A DNA stretch of 53,552 bases from Pseudomonas sp. 30_B (GTDB lineage: Bacteria; Pseudomonadota; Gammaproteobacteria; Pseudomonadales; Pseudomonadaceae). The stretch is taken from contig NZ_JAFGYY010000030.1 in the NCBI RefSeq assembly GCF_017491605.1, positions 1 to 53,552 of the forward strand, written 5' to 3'. This document shows, piece by piece, positions 1 through 7,476 of this stretch (position 1 is its first letter; every line of letters starts with the position of its first letter). Made by a program: the position numbers and the translations under genes. The notes beneath the pieces are model-generated. The model was not told the origin of the DNA. It saw only the letters and a program-made list of their open reading frames with translations, and did not search any database.

Positions 1-93
1 GACCCAGATGACCCGGTGCGCCGGCTCGAAGGCCAGCGCGCGGCGCATCGCCTCCACCGCCAGGGGCATGTCATTGACGATCCCTATCCGCAT
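1..93 (-). CDS. wspF: WspF, CheB-like methylesterase (5' part only, cut by window edge)
   Basis: Thirty-one codons read from the ATG (complement of 91-93) to the window edge and begin MRIGIVNDMPLAVEAM, the characteristic start of the WspF receiver domain. In the family, WspF is a two-domain receiver/methylesterase phosphorylated by WspE; it demethylates WspA and resets the Wsp surface-sensing system, and its loss gives high c-di-GMP and wrinkly colonies. It is the next gene after wspE on the same strand, but 267 bp of inverted-repeat sequence separates the two. A GGGAG Shine-Dalgarno-like motif (complement of 105-109) lies 11 nt before the ATG, inside the arm of that element. The catalytic methylesterase domain lies outside the window, so integrity cannot be judged. 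Confidence 0.9.
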   Translation of the reverse strand, partial: MRIGIVNDMPLAVEAMRRALAFEPAHRVIWV

Positions 94-95
94 CT

Positions 96-363
96 TAGGG
101 TCGGCTCCCGTTTCGGCGCGAGCCGCGTTGCCGCAGCCCATCACGCCAGGCTAGGCGCGGGACGCAGGCAATGGTCGCCCCCTTGGCAAGTCTCGCAACG
201 ACGCATGGCGTGATGGGCTGCACAACCCGAAGGGACGGGCCGCATTTTGCGCAGCCCCGCGTTACTCGTCGTTCATTGGGAATAACCAAACCTCTCTCCT
301 CGCGCCTTGCTCTGCGCAAAATGCGGCTCCGTCGCGGCCGCGCCGAAACGGGAGCCGACCCTA
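96..363. repeat. Cloverleaf-like inverted-repeat element between wspE and wspF
   Basis: Terminal arms 96-120 and 339-363 are perfect 25-bp reverse complements. Inside lie two further perfect 16-bp pairs: 133-148 with 206-221, and 239-254 with 312-327. The whole can fold as one long stem carrying two side hairpins. The right arm includes the TAG stop codon of wspE; the left arm supplies the region just upstream of the wspF ATG. I see no target-site duplication and no convincing gene in it; the 74-codon open frame at 95-319 on the minus strand follows the repeat structure and is probably not a protein. It could be a non-autonomous mobile or REP/MITE-like element. It holds the whole wspE-wspF gap. 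Confidence 0.8.
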
Positions 364-2637
364 CGCTGCTCCGATCAGGTCGACCACCGCATCCAGCAGG
401 GCCTCGTCGTGGAAGCTGGCCTTGGCCAGATAATAGTCGGCGCCGGCATCGAGCCCACGCCGCCGGTCTTCTTCGCGGTCCTTGTAGGACACTACCATCA
501 CCGGCAGCGACTGCAGGCGGGTGTCGCGGCGAATCAGGGTCACCAGCTCGATGCCGTCCATGCGCGGCATGTCGATGTCGGTAATGACCAGGTCGAAGTG
601 TTCCGAGCGCAGCGCGTTCCAGCCGTCCATGCCATCCACCGCCACCGCGACGTCGTAGCCGCGCCCCAGCAGCAGCTTGCGCTCCAGCTCACGCACGGTG
701 AGCGAGTCGTCCACCACCAGTACGCGCTTGCGCGAAGCGCCGGAGAGGCGGCCGCTGGGGTCGATACGCTCCAGGCGGCCGGTGGCCAGAAGCTTCTCCA
801 CCGAGCGCAGCATGTCCTCCACATCGAGGATCAGCACTGGCGTGCCGTCGTCCAGCAGCGCGCCGGCGGAAACGTCCTGCACCTTGCCCAGGCGCGGGTC
901 GAGCGGCAGTACCACCAGGGTCCGCTCGCCGATGAAGCGTTCCACCGCCACGCCGTAGGCCATGTCGCGCTCGCGGATCACCACCACGGCGATCTCCTCG
1001 TCGCTGGCACTCCCCTCGGGGCGCTGCAGCAGCTGGCTGGCGGCGACCAGGCCGAGGTGCCGGCCCTCGTGCCAGAACTGCTGGCGGCCTTCGAGCTGGA
1101 CGATCTCGTCCGGCGCCAGGCGGCGCATGCGCTCGATGTGCGCCAGCGGGAAGGCGTAGGCCTCGCCGCCGATGGTCACCACCAGGCTGCGCACCACGGA
1201 GAGGGTCAGCGGCACTTCCAGGTGGAAACGCGCGCCCTGCCCGCTGACCTGCTCCATGCGGATGCCACCGCGCAGCTGGCGCACCATGTGCTGCACGGCG
1301 TCCAGGCCGACCCCACGGCCGGAGACCTCGGTGACCTGCTCGCGCATGCTGAAGCCGGGCAGGAACAGGAAGGTCAGCAGCTCGTCCTCGGTCAGCCGCG
1401 CCACGGTTTCCTCGGTGGAGAGCTGGCGGCGGACGATGGCGCTGCGCAGGCGGTCCAGGTCGACACCGGCACCGTCGTCGTGCAGCTCCAGCACCAGCAT
1501 GCCGGCGTGGTGCCGGGCCAGCAGCTGGATGGTCCCCTCTTCCGGCTTGCCGGCCAGGCGGCGCACCTCGGGGGACTCGATGCCATGGTCGATGGCGTTG
1601 CGCAGCAGATGGGTGAGCGGCGCCTCGAGCTTCTCCAGCACCTCGCGGTCGACCTGGGTGGACACGCCGTGCATGTCCAGGCGCACGCTCTTGCCCAGCG
1701 AACGGCCGAGGTCGCGGACCATCCGGGTCTGCCCGCTGAGCACGTCGGAGAAGGGCCGCATGCGGCAGGCCAGCGCGGTGTCGTAGAGCGACTGGGCGCG
1801 CTGGCCGGCCTTGAAGCTGAATTCGTCGAGCTCGGCGATCTGTTCGCTGAGCAGTTGCTGGCACTCGCCGACCAGCCGCCGTGCGTCGGCCAGGTAGGCG
1901 TGCGTCTCGGGATCGACAGCGTCGCCGCGGATGGCGTCGCGGGCGCCATCGAGCACACGGCTGGCGCTGGCCTGCACACGCTTCAGGCGCTGCAGCGAGT
2001 CGAGCAGCGGTTTCAGGCGTTGGGATTCCACCAGCGCCTTGCTGGAATAGTCGAGCAACTGGTTGAGGCGTTCGGCGGTGACCCGCAGGACCCGCTCGCC
2101 AGCGTCGTCACTGTCGCCGGAACGACGGCGCGGCGCAGGCTCGGCAGCGACCTCGGGCTCGGCCGGCGGTGTCTCCAGCGGAGCGGGCGCAGGCGCGGGC
2201 GTGGGTGCCGCCACGGGCGGCGCGGCGCGGACCGGGGTCTCTCCGCTCACCAGCGCCTGCAGGCGCTCCACCATGGCCGGGACCGCCTGTTGCGCCTGTT
2301 CGGCACGCTCTGACTCGGTGTCGGCGATGTGCAGCAGGATATCGGTGCCCGCCAGCAGTGCATCGATGTGCTCCGGCGCCAGCAGCAGGCGGCCTTCCTG
2401 GGCGCCGACCAGGCAGTCTTCCATCACGTGGGCGACCTGCACGCCGGCATCCAGCCCGACGATCCGCGCCGCGCCCTTGAGCGAATGGGCGGCACGCATG
2501 CAGGCTTCCAGCTGGTCGGCCTGGGTCGGATTGCGCTCCAGCGCCAGCAGGCCCTGGCTGAGCACCTGCGTCTGGGCCTCCGCTTCCAGGCGGAACAGCT
2601 CCAGCATCGAGGCGTCCTTCATCTGGTCCGGCGTCAT
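361..2637 (-). CDS. wspE: WspE, hybrid CheA-type histidine kinase with receiver domain
   Basis: This 758-residue hybrid kinase phosphorylates WspR (diguanylate cyclase, outside the window) and WspF. Domains in order: HPt at about 1-110 with the phospho-accepting His51 in AAHSLKGAARIVG; a long Ala/Pro-rich linker (about 130-185); dimerisation; CheA ATPase with the N box LRNAIDHGIE and G boxes DDGAGVDLDRL and GRGVGLDAV; a CheW-like domain; and a C-terminal receiver with VVDDSLTVRELER, acceptor Asp687 in TDIDMPRMDG and the late Lys in YYLAKASF. All key residues are present. Its ATG overlaps the wspD stop by 4 nt, implying translational coupling. Its own stop codon lies in the arm of the downstream inverted-repeat element. 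Confidence 0.96.
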   Translation of the reverse strand: MTPDQMKDASMLELFRLEAEAQTQVLSQGLLALERNPTQADQLEACMRAAHSLKGAARIVGLDAGVQVAHVMEDCLVGAQEGRLLLAPEHIDALLAGTDILLHIADTESERAEQAQQAVPAMVERLQALVSGETPVRAAPPVAAPTPAPAPAPLETPPAEPEVAAEPAPRRRSGDSDDAGERVLRVTAERLNQLLDYSSKALVESQRLKPLLDSLQRLKRVQASASRVLDGARDAIRGDAVDPETHAYLADARRLVGECQQLLSEQIAELDEFSFKAGQRAQSLYDTALACRMRPFSDVLSGQTRMVRDLGRSLGKSVRLDMHGVSTQVDREVLEKLEAPLTHLLRNAIDHGIESPEVRRLAGKPEEGTIQLLARHHAGMLVLELHDDGAGVDLDRLRSAIVRRQLSTEETVARLTEDELLTFLFLPGFSMREQVTEVSGRGVGLDAVQHMVRQLRGGIRMEQVSGQGARFHLEVPLTLSVVRSLVVTIGGEAYAFPLAHIERMRRLAPDEIVQLEGRQQFWHEGRHLGLVAASQLLQRPEGSASDEEIAVVVIRERDMAYGVAVERFIGERTLVVLPLDPRLGKVQDVSAGALLDDGTPVLILDVEDMLRSVEKLLATGRLERIDPSGRLSGASRKRVLVVDDSLTVRELERKLLLGRGYDVAVAVDGMDGWNALRSEHFDLVITDIDMPRMDGIELVTLIRRDTRLQSLPVMVVSYKDREEDRRRGLDAGADYYLAKASFHDEALLDAVVDLIGAA

Positions 2638-3320
2638 GCGAGGCTCCGGGTGGCGGCTTCCAGCAACGCCTCTGGGTCAAGCAGGCGGACGCTGCGTCCG
2701 CTCCACTGCAACACGCCATGGGTGAAACGATCGTTGGCCGCCAGCGACTGCCCGGAAGCGGCGACCACGGCGGCGCTGTCCAGGTCATGGATGCCGTCCA
2801 CCTCATCCACTGGCGACAACACTGGACCACTGGCAGCCGCCAGGATCAGCATGCGCGGCACCACGCGCCGGCCTTCGGTCGGGACCGCGCGCCGGTCGAG
2901 ACCAAGCAGCTCGCCCAGCGAGATGCAGGCCACCAGCGTGCCGCGCACGTTCGCCACGCCCAGCAGGGCCGGCGAGCGCTGGTGCGGCAGCGAGTGCACC
3001 GCCGACTCGGAGGCGACCTCCGACAGGGCGCGGGTCGGCAGCCCCAGCCATTCATCGCCGAGGCGGAAGATCAGGTAGGCACGCCCGTCCGCGGGCGCTG
3101 CCTCGTCGGCTTCCGGCGCCCGCATGGCGGACTCGTCGCCCAGCGAATAGCGGTCCAGCAGGCGGATCGCCGCGGCCGCATAGACCGGGCAGTTGCGGCA
3201 GTGGATGTGTTCGACCAGGCGCGGGCAGGACTTGTCGCCGCGCACGCCGATGCGGTTCCAGCAGTCGTCCACCGGTTCGGCGCGGGCATCCAGTTGCAGT
3301 TGGTAGTCGTGCTCAGGCAT
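2634..3320 (-). CDS. wspD: WspD, CheW-like coupling protein
   Basis: This 228-residue coupling protein is expected to link the WspA receptor to the WspE kinase. The C-terminal two thirds are a CheW fold (AYLIFRLGDEWLGLPTRALSEV onward, with NVRGTLVACISLGELLGL and the late VDEVDGIHDL). The N-terminal extension holds four cysteines (about 20, 32, 41 and 44) in a CW...SCP...HCRNCPVY pattern, typical of this larger CheW subgroup and possibly metal-binding (inference). The Wsp system has two CheW proteins, WspB and WspD; this is the larger. The gene overlaps wspC by 8 nt upstream and wspE by 4 nt downstream, so it is inside a tightly packed operon. Confidence 0.93.
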   Translation of the reverse strand: MPEHDYQLQLDARAEPVDDCWNRIGVRGDKSCPRLVEHIHCRNCPVYAAAAIRLLDRYSLGDESAMRAPEADEAAPADGRAYLIFRLGDEWLGLPTRALSEVASESAVHSLPHQRSPALLGVANVRGTLVACISLGELLGLDRRAVPTEGRRVVPRMLILAAASGPVLSPVDEVDGIHDLDSAAVVAASGQSLAANDRFTHGVLQWSGRSVRLLDPEALLEAATRSLA

Positions 3321-4566
3321 CGCGCTTCACTCCTCGCGCGGCGCGATCCTGCAGGCGCCGGGCTCCCTCCACGTCGCCCTGGGCGGCAAGCAGCGCGGCC
3401 AGATGCAGGAGGCTTTCCTGATGATCGGGTTGCAGGTACAGCGCCTTGCGGTAGTAACCCTGCGCCTGCGCACCCTGGCCCTGGGCGTCGCTGAGCAGCC
3501 CCAGCCAGTAGAAGGCCTCGACCGTGGGCCCCTGCGCGGCAAGCAGCGCTTCGCACTGCTTTCGCGCCTCGGCGGTCTGGCCGGCATTGGCCAGCCGGGC
3601 GATTTCCGCCAGACCGGTGTCGGCCGGCGCGGGACTTGAAGCGGCCTGTGTCACTGGGGTGTGCGGCTTCGGAATGCTCGAGCGAGCCGGAGCAACGCCG
3701 GGCTTGGGCACTGTCCGGGGCTGCCTGGGCGACGGCGCCACGAAGGTTGGCTGTGCCGCAGGCTCTGGCGTCTTGCACTCCAGCGGAAACGCGAAGGACT
3801 GCGCCACACCCAGCGGACGCAACCCCTGGCGGGACAGCAGGCTGGCTTCGGCCGGGCCGATGAACAGTACCCCGTCCTCACGCGCCAGGCGGCGCAGCAC
3901 GCCCACCACCTGCTCCTGGGTGTCGCGGTCGAAATAGATCAGCAGGTTGCGGCAGAACACATAGTCATAGGGTGCCTCATCAGCCAGCAGCGCGGGCGCC
4001 AGCAGGTTGCCTACACGGAACTGCACCTTGGCCCGCACCGCCGCGCTGATCTGGTAGTCGCCGTCCACGCCGGTGAAATGGCGATCACGAAATCCCAGGT
4101 TGTCGCCACGGAAGGAATTGCGCCCGTAACGGCCGGCTTCGGCACGCTCGATCACGGCGCGGCTGACGTCCAGCGCGTCGACCTGGAAGGTCGATGGCGC
4201 CAGCCCGGCATCCAGCAGCGCCATGACGATCGAATAGGGCTCCTCGCCCGTCGAGCACGGCAGGCTGAGCAGGCGCAAGGGACGCGCACCGGCCAGCGCA
4301 AGGGCCCTGCGACCGGCCAGCTGGGCCAGCGCGGCGAACGACTCCGGATAGCGGAAGAACCAGGTTTCCGGAACGACCACCGCCTCGATCAGCGCCTGCA
4401 CCTCGTCGGCGGACGCCTGCAGGTGCTCCCAGTAAAGCCCGACATCGCCTCCGGCAACCTTGCTGCTGCGCTGGCGCACCGCGCGGCCGATCACCGCCTC
4501 GCCAACGGACTCGGTGTCCAGGCCGATGCGCTCCTTGAGCAGCTGGGCGATGCGCGGATCGGTCAT
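3313..4566 (-). CDS. wspC: WspC, CheR-type methyltransferase with C-terminal TPR
   Basis: This 417-residue S-adenosylmethionine-dependent methyltransferase methylates glutamates on WspA and opposes WspF. The CheR core spans about residues 1-270: the N-terminal helical domain, the SAM-site segment LPCSTGEEPYSIVMALLDAG, and the later YVFCRNLLIYFD motif. A Pro/Ala-rich linker (about 275-320) leads to tetratricopeptide repeats at about 320-410 (EARKQCEALL, AFYWLGLLSDAQGQ, GYYRKALYLQPDHQESLLHLA). This TPR tail is the known difference between WspC and the housekeeping CheR enzymes. It overlaps wspB by 4 nt and wspD by 8 nt. No missing key residues seen. Confidence 0.95.
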   Translation of the reverse strand: MTDPRIAQLLKERIGLDTESVGEAVIGRAVRQRSSKVAGGDVGLYWEHLQASADEVQALIEAVVVPETWFFRYPESFAALAQLAGRRALALAGARPLRLLSLPCSTGEEPYSIVMALLDAGLAPSTFQVDALDVSRAVIERAEAGRYGRNSFRGDNLGFRDRHFTGVDGDYQISAAVRAKVQFRVGNLLAPALLADEAPYDYVFCRNLLIYFDRDTQEQVVGVLRRLAREDGVLFIGPAEASLLSRQGLRPLGVAQSFAFPLECKTPEPAAQPTFVAPSPRQPRTVPKPGVAPARSSIPKPHTPVTQAASSPAPADTGLAEIARLANAGQTAEARKQCEALLAAQGPTVEAFYWLGLLSDAQGQGAQAQGYYRKALYLQPDHQESLLHLAALLAAQGDVEGARRLQDRAARGVKRDA

Positions 4567-5072
4567 ACCGCGCGCTCCGCGTCACGCAACAGGCGCTCGC
4601 GCGCCTCAGCGGTCAGCAACTGGTCGACGCGCACGCGCTGCAACAGCCCCTGTTCGTCCTCCAGCACCGGGCCGAGGTAGCGGGCGCTGCCGTTGTCCAG
4701 CTCATAGTCATGGAAGGCGGCCGGATCACGGCGCAGGGTATGGGTGGCCTGCTCCAGGATCAGCCCCAGGTGCTGCTCGCCAGCCTGTTCGTCCGCCCGA
4801 TAACGCACCAGCACCAGGCGCGTACTGGTGCGCCGGGGCGCGCTGTGGCCGAAGGCGAGCTGGCTGAGGTCGATCACCGGCAGCGGCTCGCCGCGATTGA
4901 CGTAGAGCCCGGCGACCCAGGCCGGCGCTTCGGGAACGCGCTTGAGCACCGGCAACGGCAGCACTTCGATGACATCGTGCACGTCCAGCGCATAGCGGTC
5001 CGCACCCAGGCGGAACTGCAGGTAGAGCCTGCCCGCCTGCGCCGAGTCAGACCTTGAAACGGGAGACGCCAT
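4563..5072 (-). CDS. wspB: WspB, CheW-like coupling protein
   Basis: This 169-residue single-domain CheW protein has the fold signatures LYLQFRLGADRYALDVHDVIEVLP and LYVNRGEPLPVIDLSQL, followed by the LILEQATHTLRRD segment. In the Wsp model it couples WspA to WspE, together with WspD. The ATG lies 26 nt inside the 3' end of wspA in another frame, and no strong Shine-Dalgarno sequence is visible, so translation is probably coupled to wspA. The 3' end overlaps wspC by 4 nt. The size fits the family and nothing is missing. Confidence 0.93.
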   Translation of the reverse strand: MASPVSRSDSAQAGRLYLQFRLGADRYALDVHDVIEVLPLPVLKRVPEAPAWVAGLYVNRGEPLPVIDLSQLAFGHSAPRRTSTRLVLVRYRADEQAGEQHLGLILEQATHTLRRDPAAFHDYELDNGSARYLGPVLEDEQGLLQRVRVDQLLTAEARERLLRDAERAV

Positions 5073-6666
5073 TGCGCAGTCCGTTGGCTACCAGGTTCAG
5101 TTCGTCGATGGCAAAGCTGGCCTGGCGCAGCGATTCCACGGTCTGCCCGGTGGCCTCGCCCAGTTGCACCAGCGCCTGGTTGATCTGCTCGGCGCCGGTG
5201 GCCTGGGCCTGCATGCCCTCGTTGACCATCTGCACGCGCGGCGCCAGCGCCTGCACCTGCTGGATGATCTGCGAGAGCTGCTCGCCGACCTGGCCGACTT
5301 CGGCGATGCCGCGCCGCACCTCCTCGGAGAACTTGTCCATGCCCATCACGCCGGCGGACACCGCGGATTGGATCTCGCGCACCATCTGCTCGATGTCGTA
5401 GGTGGCCACGGCGGTCTGGTCGGCCAGGCGGCGCACCTCGGTCGCCACCACGGCGAAACCACGGCCGTACTCGCCGGCCTTCTCCGCCTCGATGGCGGCG
5501 TTGAGCGAGAGCAGGTTGGTCTGGTCGGCCACCTTGACGATGGTGGTGACCACCTGGTTGATGTTGCCGGCGCGCTCGTTGAGGATCGCCAGCTTCGCGT
5601 TGACCAGTTCGGCGGCGCCCATCACGTGGTGCATGGTCTCCTCCATGCGCGCCAGGCCCAGCTGGCCGGACCCGGCCAGGGTGGAAGTCTGTTCGGCGGC
5701 CGAGGACACCTCGGTCATGGTGCGCACCAGGTCGCGCGAGGTGGCGGCGATTTCCCGCGAGGTGGCGCCGATCTCGGTGGTGGTCGCGGCGGTCTCGGTG
5801 GCGGTGGCCTGCTGCTGCTTGGAGGTGGCGGCGATCTCGGTCACCGAGGTGGTGACCTGGATGGCCGAGCGCTGGGCCTGGGACACCAGCGACTTGAGTT
5901 CCTCGGCCATGCCGTTGAAACCGGTTTCGATCACACCGAACTCGTCGTTGCGCTCCAGCGCGAGGCGGGTGGTGAGGTCGCCGCCGCCCATCGAACCCAG
6001 CCCGCGCACCACCTGGCGCACTGGCTCGGTAATGGCGCGCATCAGCAGCAACCCGCAGATTGCCGCCACCACCAGAGCCAGCAGCATCGACACCAGCATG
6101 ATGATCTTGGCCCGATGCACTTCGACGACAATGTCGGCGGCCGCCGCATCGGCGATCTGCTTGTTCAGGTCGATCAGGTCGTTGAGCGTCCGGCGGCCGG
6201 CTTCCCAGGCCGGGTCCAGCTTGTCCACCACCATCTGGCGTGCCGCGGCGCTGTTCTTGGTGTACTGGTCCAGCACCTGCGCCAGCACCTCTTCGTAGAC
6301 CTGCGCCTGCTGCTTGAAGCGGTCCGTCATCTGCCGGTCGCGCGTCTCGTGGATGGTCGCTTCGTATTTGGCGATGCGATCGAACAGCACATCATGGTTG
6401 GCGTTGAACGCCTGGCGGTCCGTCGCGTCGAGCGGCTTGTCCTCGCCCATGCCGACCAGCATGTGCACCATCAGGATGCTGTCGGTCCAGGCCGAGCGCA
6501 CGGTGGTCAGGGCGTAGGTGCCCGGCATGGCGTCGTGGCTGACGCGCTCGGTGCTTTCCTCGATGTCCAGCAGGCGGATATAGGAGATCACCACCATCAA
6601 CAGCATGATCGCGATGACGACAGCAAAGCTGGCCAGGATGCGTTGGCGTAGAGTCCAGTTCTTCAC
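5047..6666 (-). CDS. wspA: WspA, membrane chemoreceptor for surface sensing
   Basis: The receptor of the Wsp system has TM1 at about residues 8-28 (ILASFAVVIAIMLLMVVISY), a periplasmic helical bundle to about 185, TM2 (IIMLVSMLLALVVAAICGLLL), a HAMP domain and a methyl-accepting signalling domain with the hairpin tip DQTNLLSLNAAIEAEKAGEYGRGFAVVATEVRRLADQTA. I place the start at the GTG at 6664-6666, reading (V)KNWTLRQRI, because GGGGAA lies 4 nt upstream and, from memory, other WspA proteins start with KNWTLRQ. The upstream in-frame ATG at 6693 would add nine residues and has no Shine-Dalgarno sequence. From the GTG the protein is 539 residues. There is no C-terminal NWETF-type pentapeptide. 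Confidence 0.93.
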   Translation of the reverse strand: MKNWTLRQRILASFAVVIAIMLLMVVISYIRLLDIEESTERVSHDAMPGTYALTTVRSAWTDSILMVHMLVGMGEDKPLDATDRQAFNANHDVLFDRIAKYEATIHETRDRQMTDRFKQQAQVYEEVLAQVLDQYTKNSAAARQMVVDKLDPAWEAGRRTLNDLIDLNKQIADAAAADIVVEVHRAKIIMLVSMLLALVVAAICGLLLMRAITEPVRQVVRGLGSMGGGDLTTRLALERNDEFGVIETGFNGMAEELKSLVSQAQRSAIQVTTSVTEIAATSKQQQATATETAATTTEIGATSREIAATSRDLVRTMTEVSSAAEQTSTLAGSGQLGLARMEETMHHVMGAAELVNAKLAILNERAGNINQVVTTIVKVADQTNLLSLNAAIEAEKAGEYGRGFAVVATEVRRLADQTAVATYDIEQMVREIQSAVSAGVMGMDKFSEEVRRGIAEVGQVGEQLSQIIQQVQALAPRVQMVNEGMQAQATGAEQINQALVQLGEATGQTVESLRQASFAIDELNLVANGLRNGVSRFKV

Positions 6667-6800
6667 AGCGTTCCCCAGAGATGTTCGAGACATGCTGACG
6701 GAAGTGCACTCGAAAGAGCTTAGGCTCGCAAATGCAAATTCCTACTAATTCCTCAGCAAGATAGGACATATATTATCTGGAGACGCTAAAAGCTCATCTC

Positions 6801-6838
6801 TTTATTCCGAATTTCCAGCACATTTATTCCAAATTTCC
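6801..6838. promoter_or_regulatory. 16-bp direct repeat, 22-bp period, upstream of wspA
   Basis: TTTATTCCGAATTTCC at 6801-6816 recurs with one mismatch as TTTATTCCAAATTTCC at 6823-6838. The period of 22 bp is two helical turns, which places both copies on the same DNA face. They lie in an AT-rich stretch between the divergent wspA and YqaA-type genes, about 135-170 bp upstream of the wspA GTG. This looks like a tandem binding site for a regulator; no known consensus is recognised. Confidence 0.4.
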
Positions 6839-6880
6839 CACGTACTCTTTCCCGCCACGGAAGGTCGTCGAACGTCACCC

Positions 6881-7318
6881 ATGCTGTCCCTCGCCCTGGC
6901 CGCCCATGCCGGCCTGTTCCTTTCAGCCTTTGGCGCCGCCACCCTGCTACCCCTGCAGTCGGAAGCCGTGCTGGTCGGCCTGCTGCTCGGCGGGCAGTAC
7001 CCGCTCTGGTCGCTGCTGCTGGCCGCAAGCGCAGGCAACGTGCTCGGCTCCCTGGTCAACTGGATGCTGGGACGCGGCATCGAGCGCTGGCATGACAAGC
7101 GCTGGTTCCCGGTCAGCCGTCAGGCGCTGGAGAAAGCCCAAGCGCGCTACCGGCACCTTGGCTGCTGGTCGCTGCTGCTGAGCTGGGCACCCGTGATCGG
7201 TGATCCGCTGACGCTGATCGCCGGGGTGATGCGCGAGCCGCTCTGGCGCTTCCTGCTGCTGGTGACGCTGGCCAAGGTCGGCCGCTATGCCGTGCTGGCC
7301 TGGCTGACGCTGAGTTGA
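6881..7318 (+). CDS. YqaA/DedA-like (SNARE-associated family) inner membrane protein
   Basis: This 145-residue integral membrane protein has about four hydrophobic segments (about 5-25, 30-52, 100-120 and 125-143). The central LGSLVNWMLGR and WAPVIGDPLTLIAGVMREP motifs are typical of the short YqaA branch of the SNARE-associated/DedA family. Family members are thought to act as lipid or ion translocases in the inner membrane, but the YqaA role is not established. It is divergent from wspA across 214 bp. No Shine-Dalgarno is well spaced (GGAAGG at 6859-6864 is too far away), so the start is the most upstream plausible ATG rather than proven. A chemoreceptor gene follows in the same direction after 158 bp and has its own control region. 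Confidence 0.8.
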   Translation: MLSLALAAHAGLFLSAFGAATLLPLQSEAVLVGLLLGGQYPLWSLLLAASAGNVLGSLVNWMLGRGIERWHDKRWFPVSRQALEKAQARYRHLGCWSLLLSWAPVIGDPLTLIAGVMREPLWRFLLLVTLAKVGRYAVLAWLTLS

Positions 7319-7397
7319 GCTGAAACGCCCGTCCCACATGGGCTCAGCGATTTTCTGTCCGTTCGTCTTGTTGTTCTTCCGCCCTAAAAAAAGCGTC

Positions 7398-7438
7398 AAT
7401 AATGTCACTACGCCATTATTTTGTGCCAATCGGCACAA
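7398..7438. promoter_or_regulatory. Two abutting inverted repeats upstream of a chemoreceptor gene
   Basis: AATAATG (7398-7404) pairs with CATTATT (7414-7420), and TTGTGCC (7421-7427) pairs with GGCACAA (7432-7438). The two palindromes touch each other, about 40-80 bp upstream of the chemoreceptor ATG at 7477. They could be operators, or one operator next to a promoter; no standard sigma-28 site (TAAA with GCCGATAA) is seen here. Confidence 0.35.
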
Positions 7439-7476
7439 CAGGCCGTCGACATCGAATGACAGAAAGGGAAGTCACT

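Noticed and set aside
95..319. 74-codon minus-strand frame inside the wspE-wspF element
   Set aside because: It lies wholly within nested inverted repeats, so the frame follows repeat structure; no Shine-Dalgarno and no protein family.
307..2313. 668-codon plus-strand frame opposite wspE
   Set aside because: Antisense shadow of wspE with the same His/Gln/Ala-rich composition; no domain and no ribosome-binding site.
7381..7440. Sigma-28 (FliA) promoter for the chemoreceptor gene
   Set aside because: TAAA is present but no GCCGATAA-like element occurs at the needed spacing.
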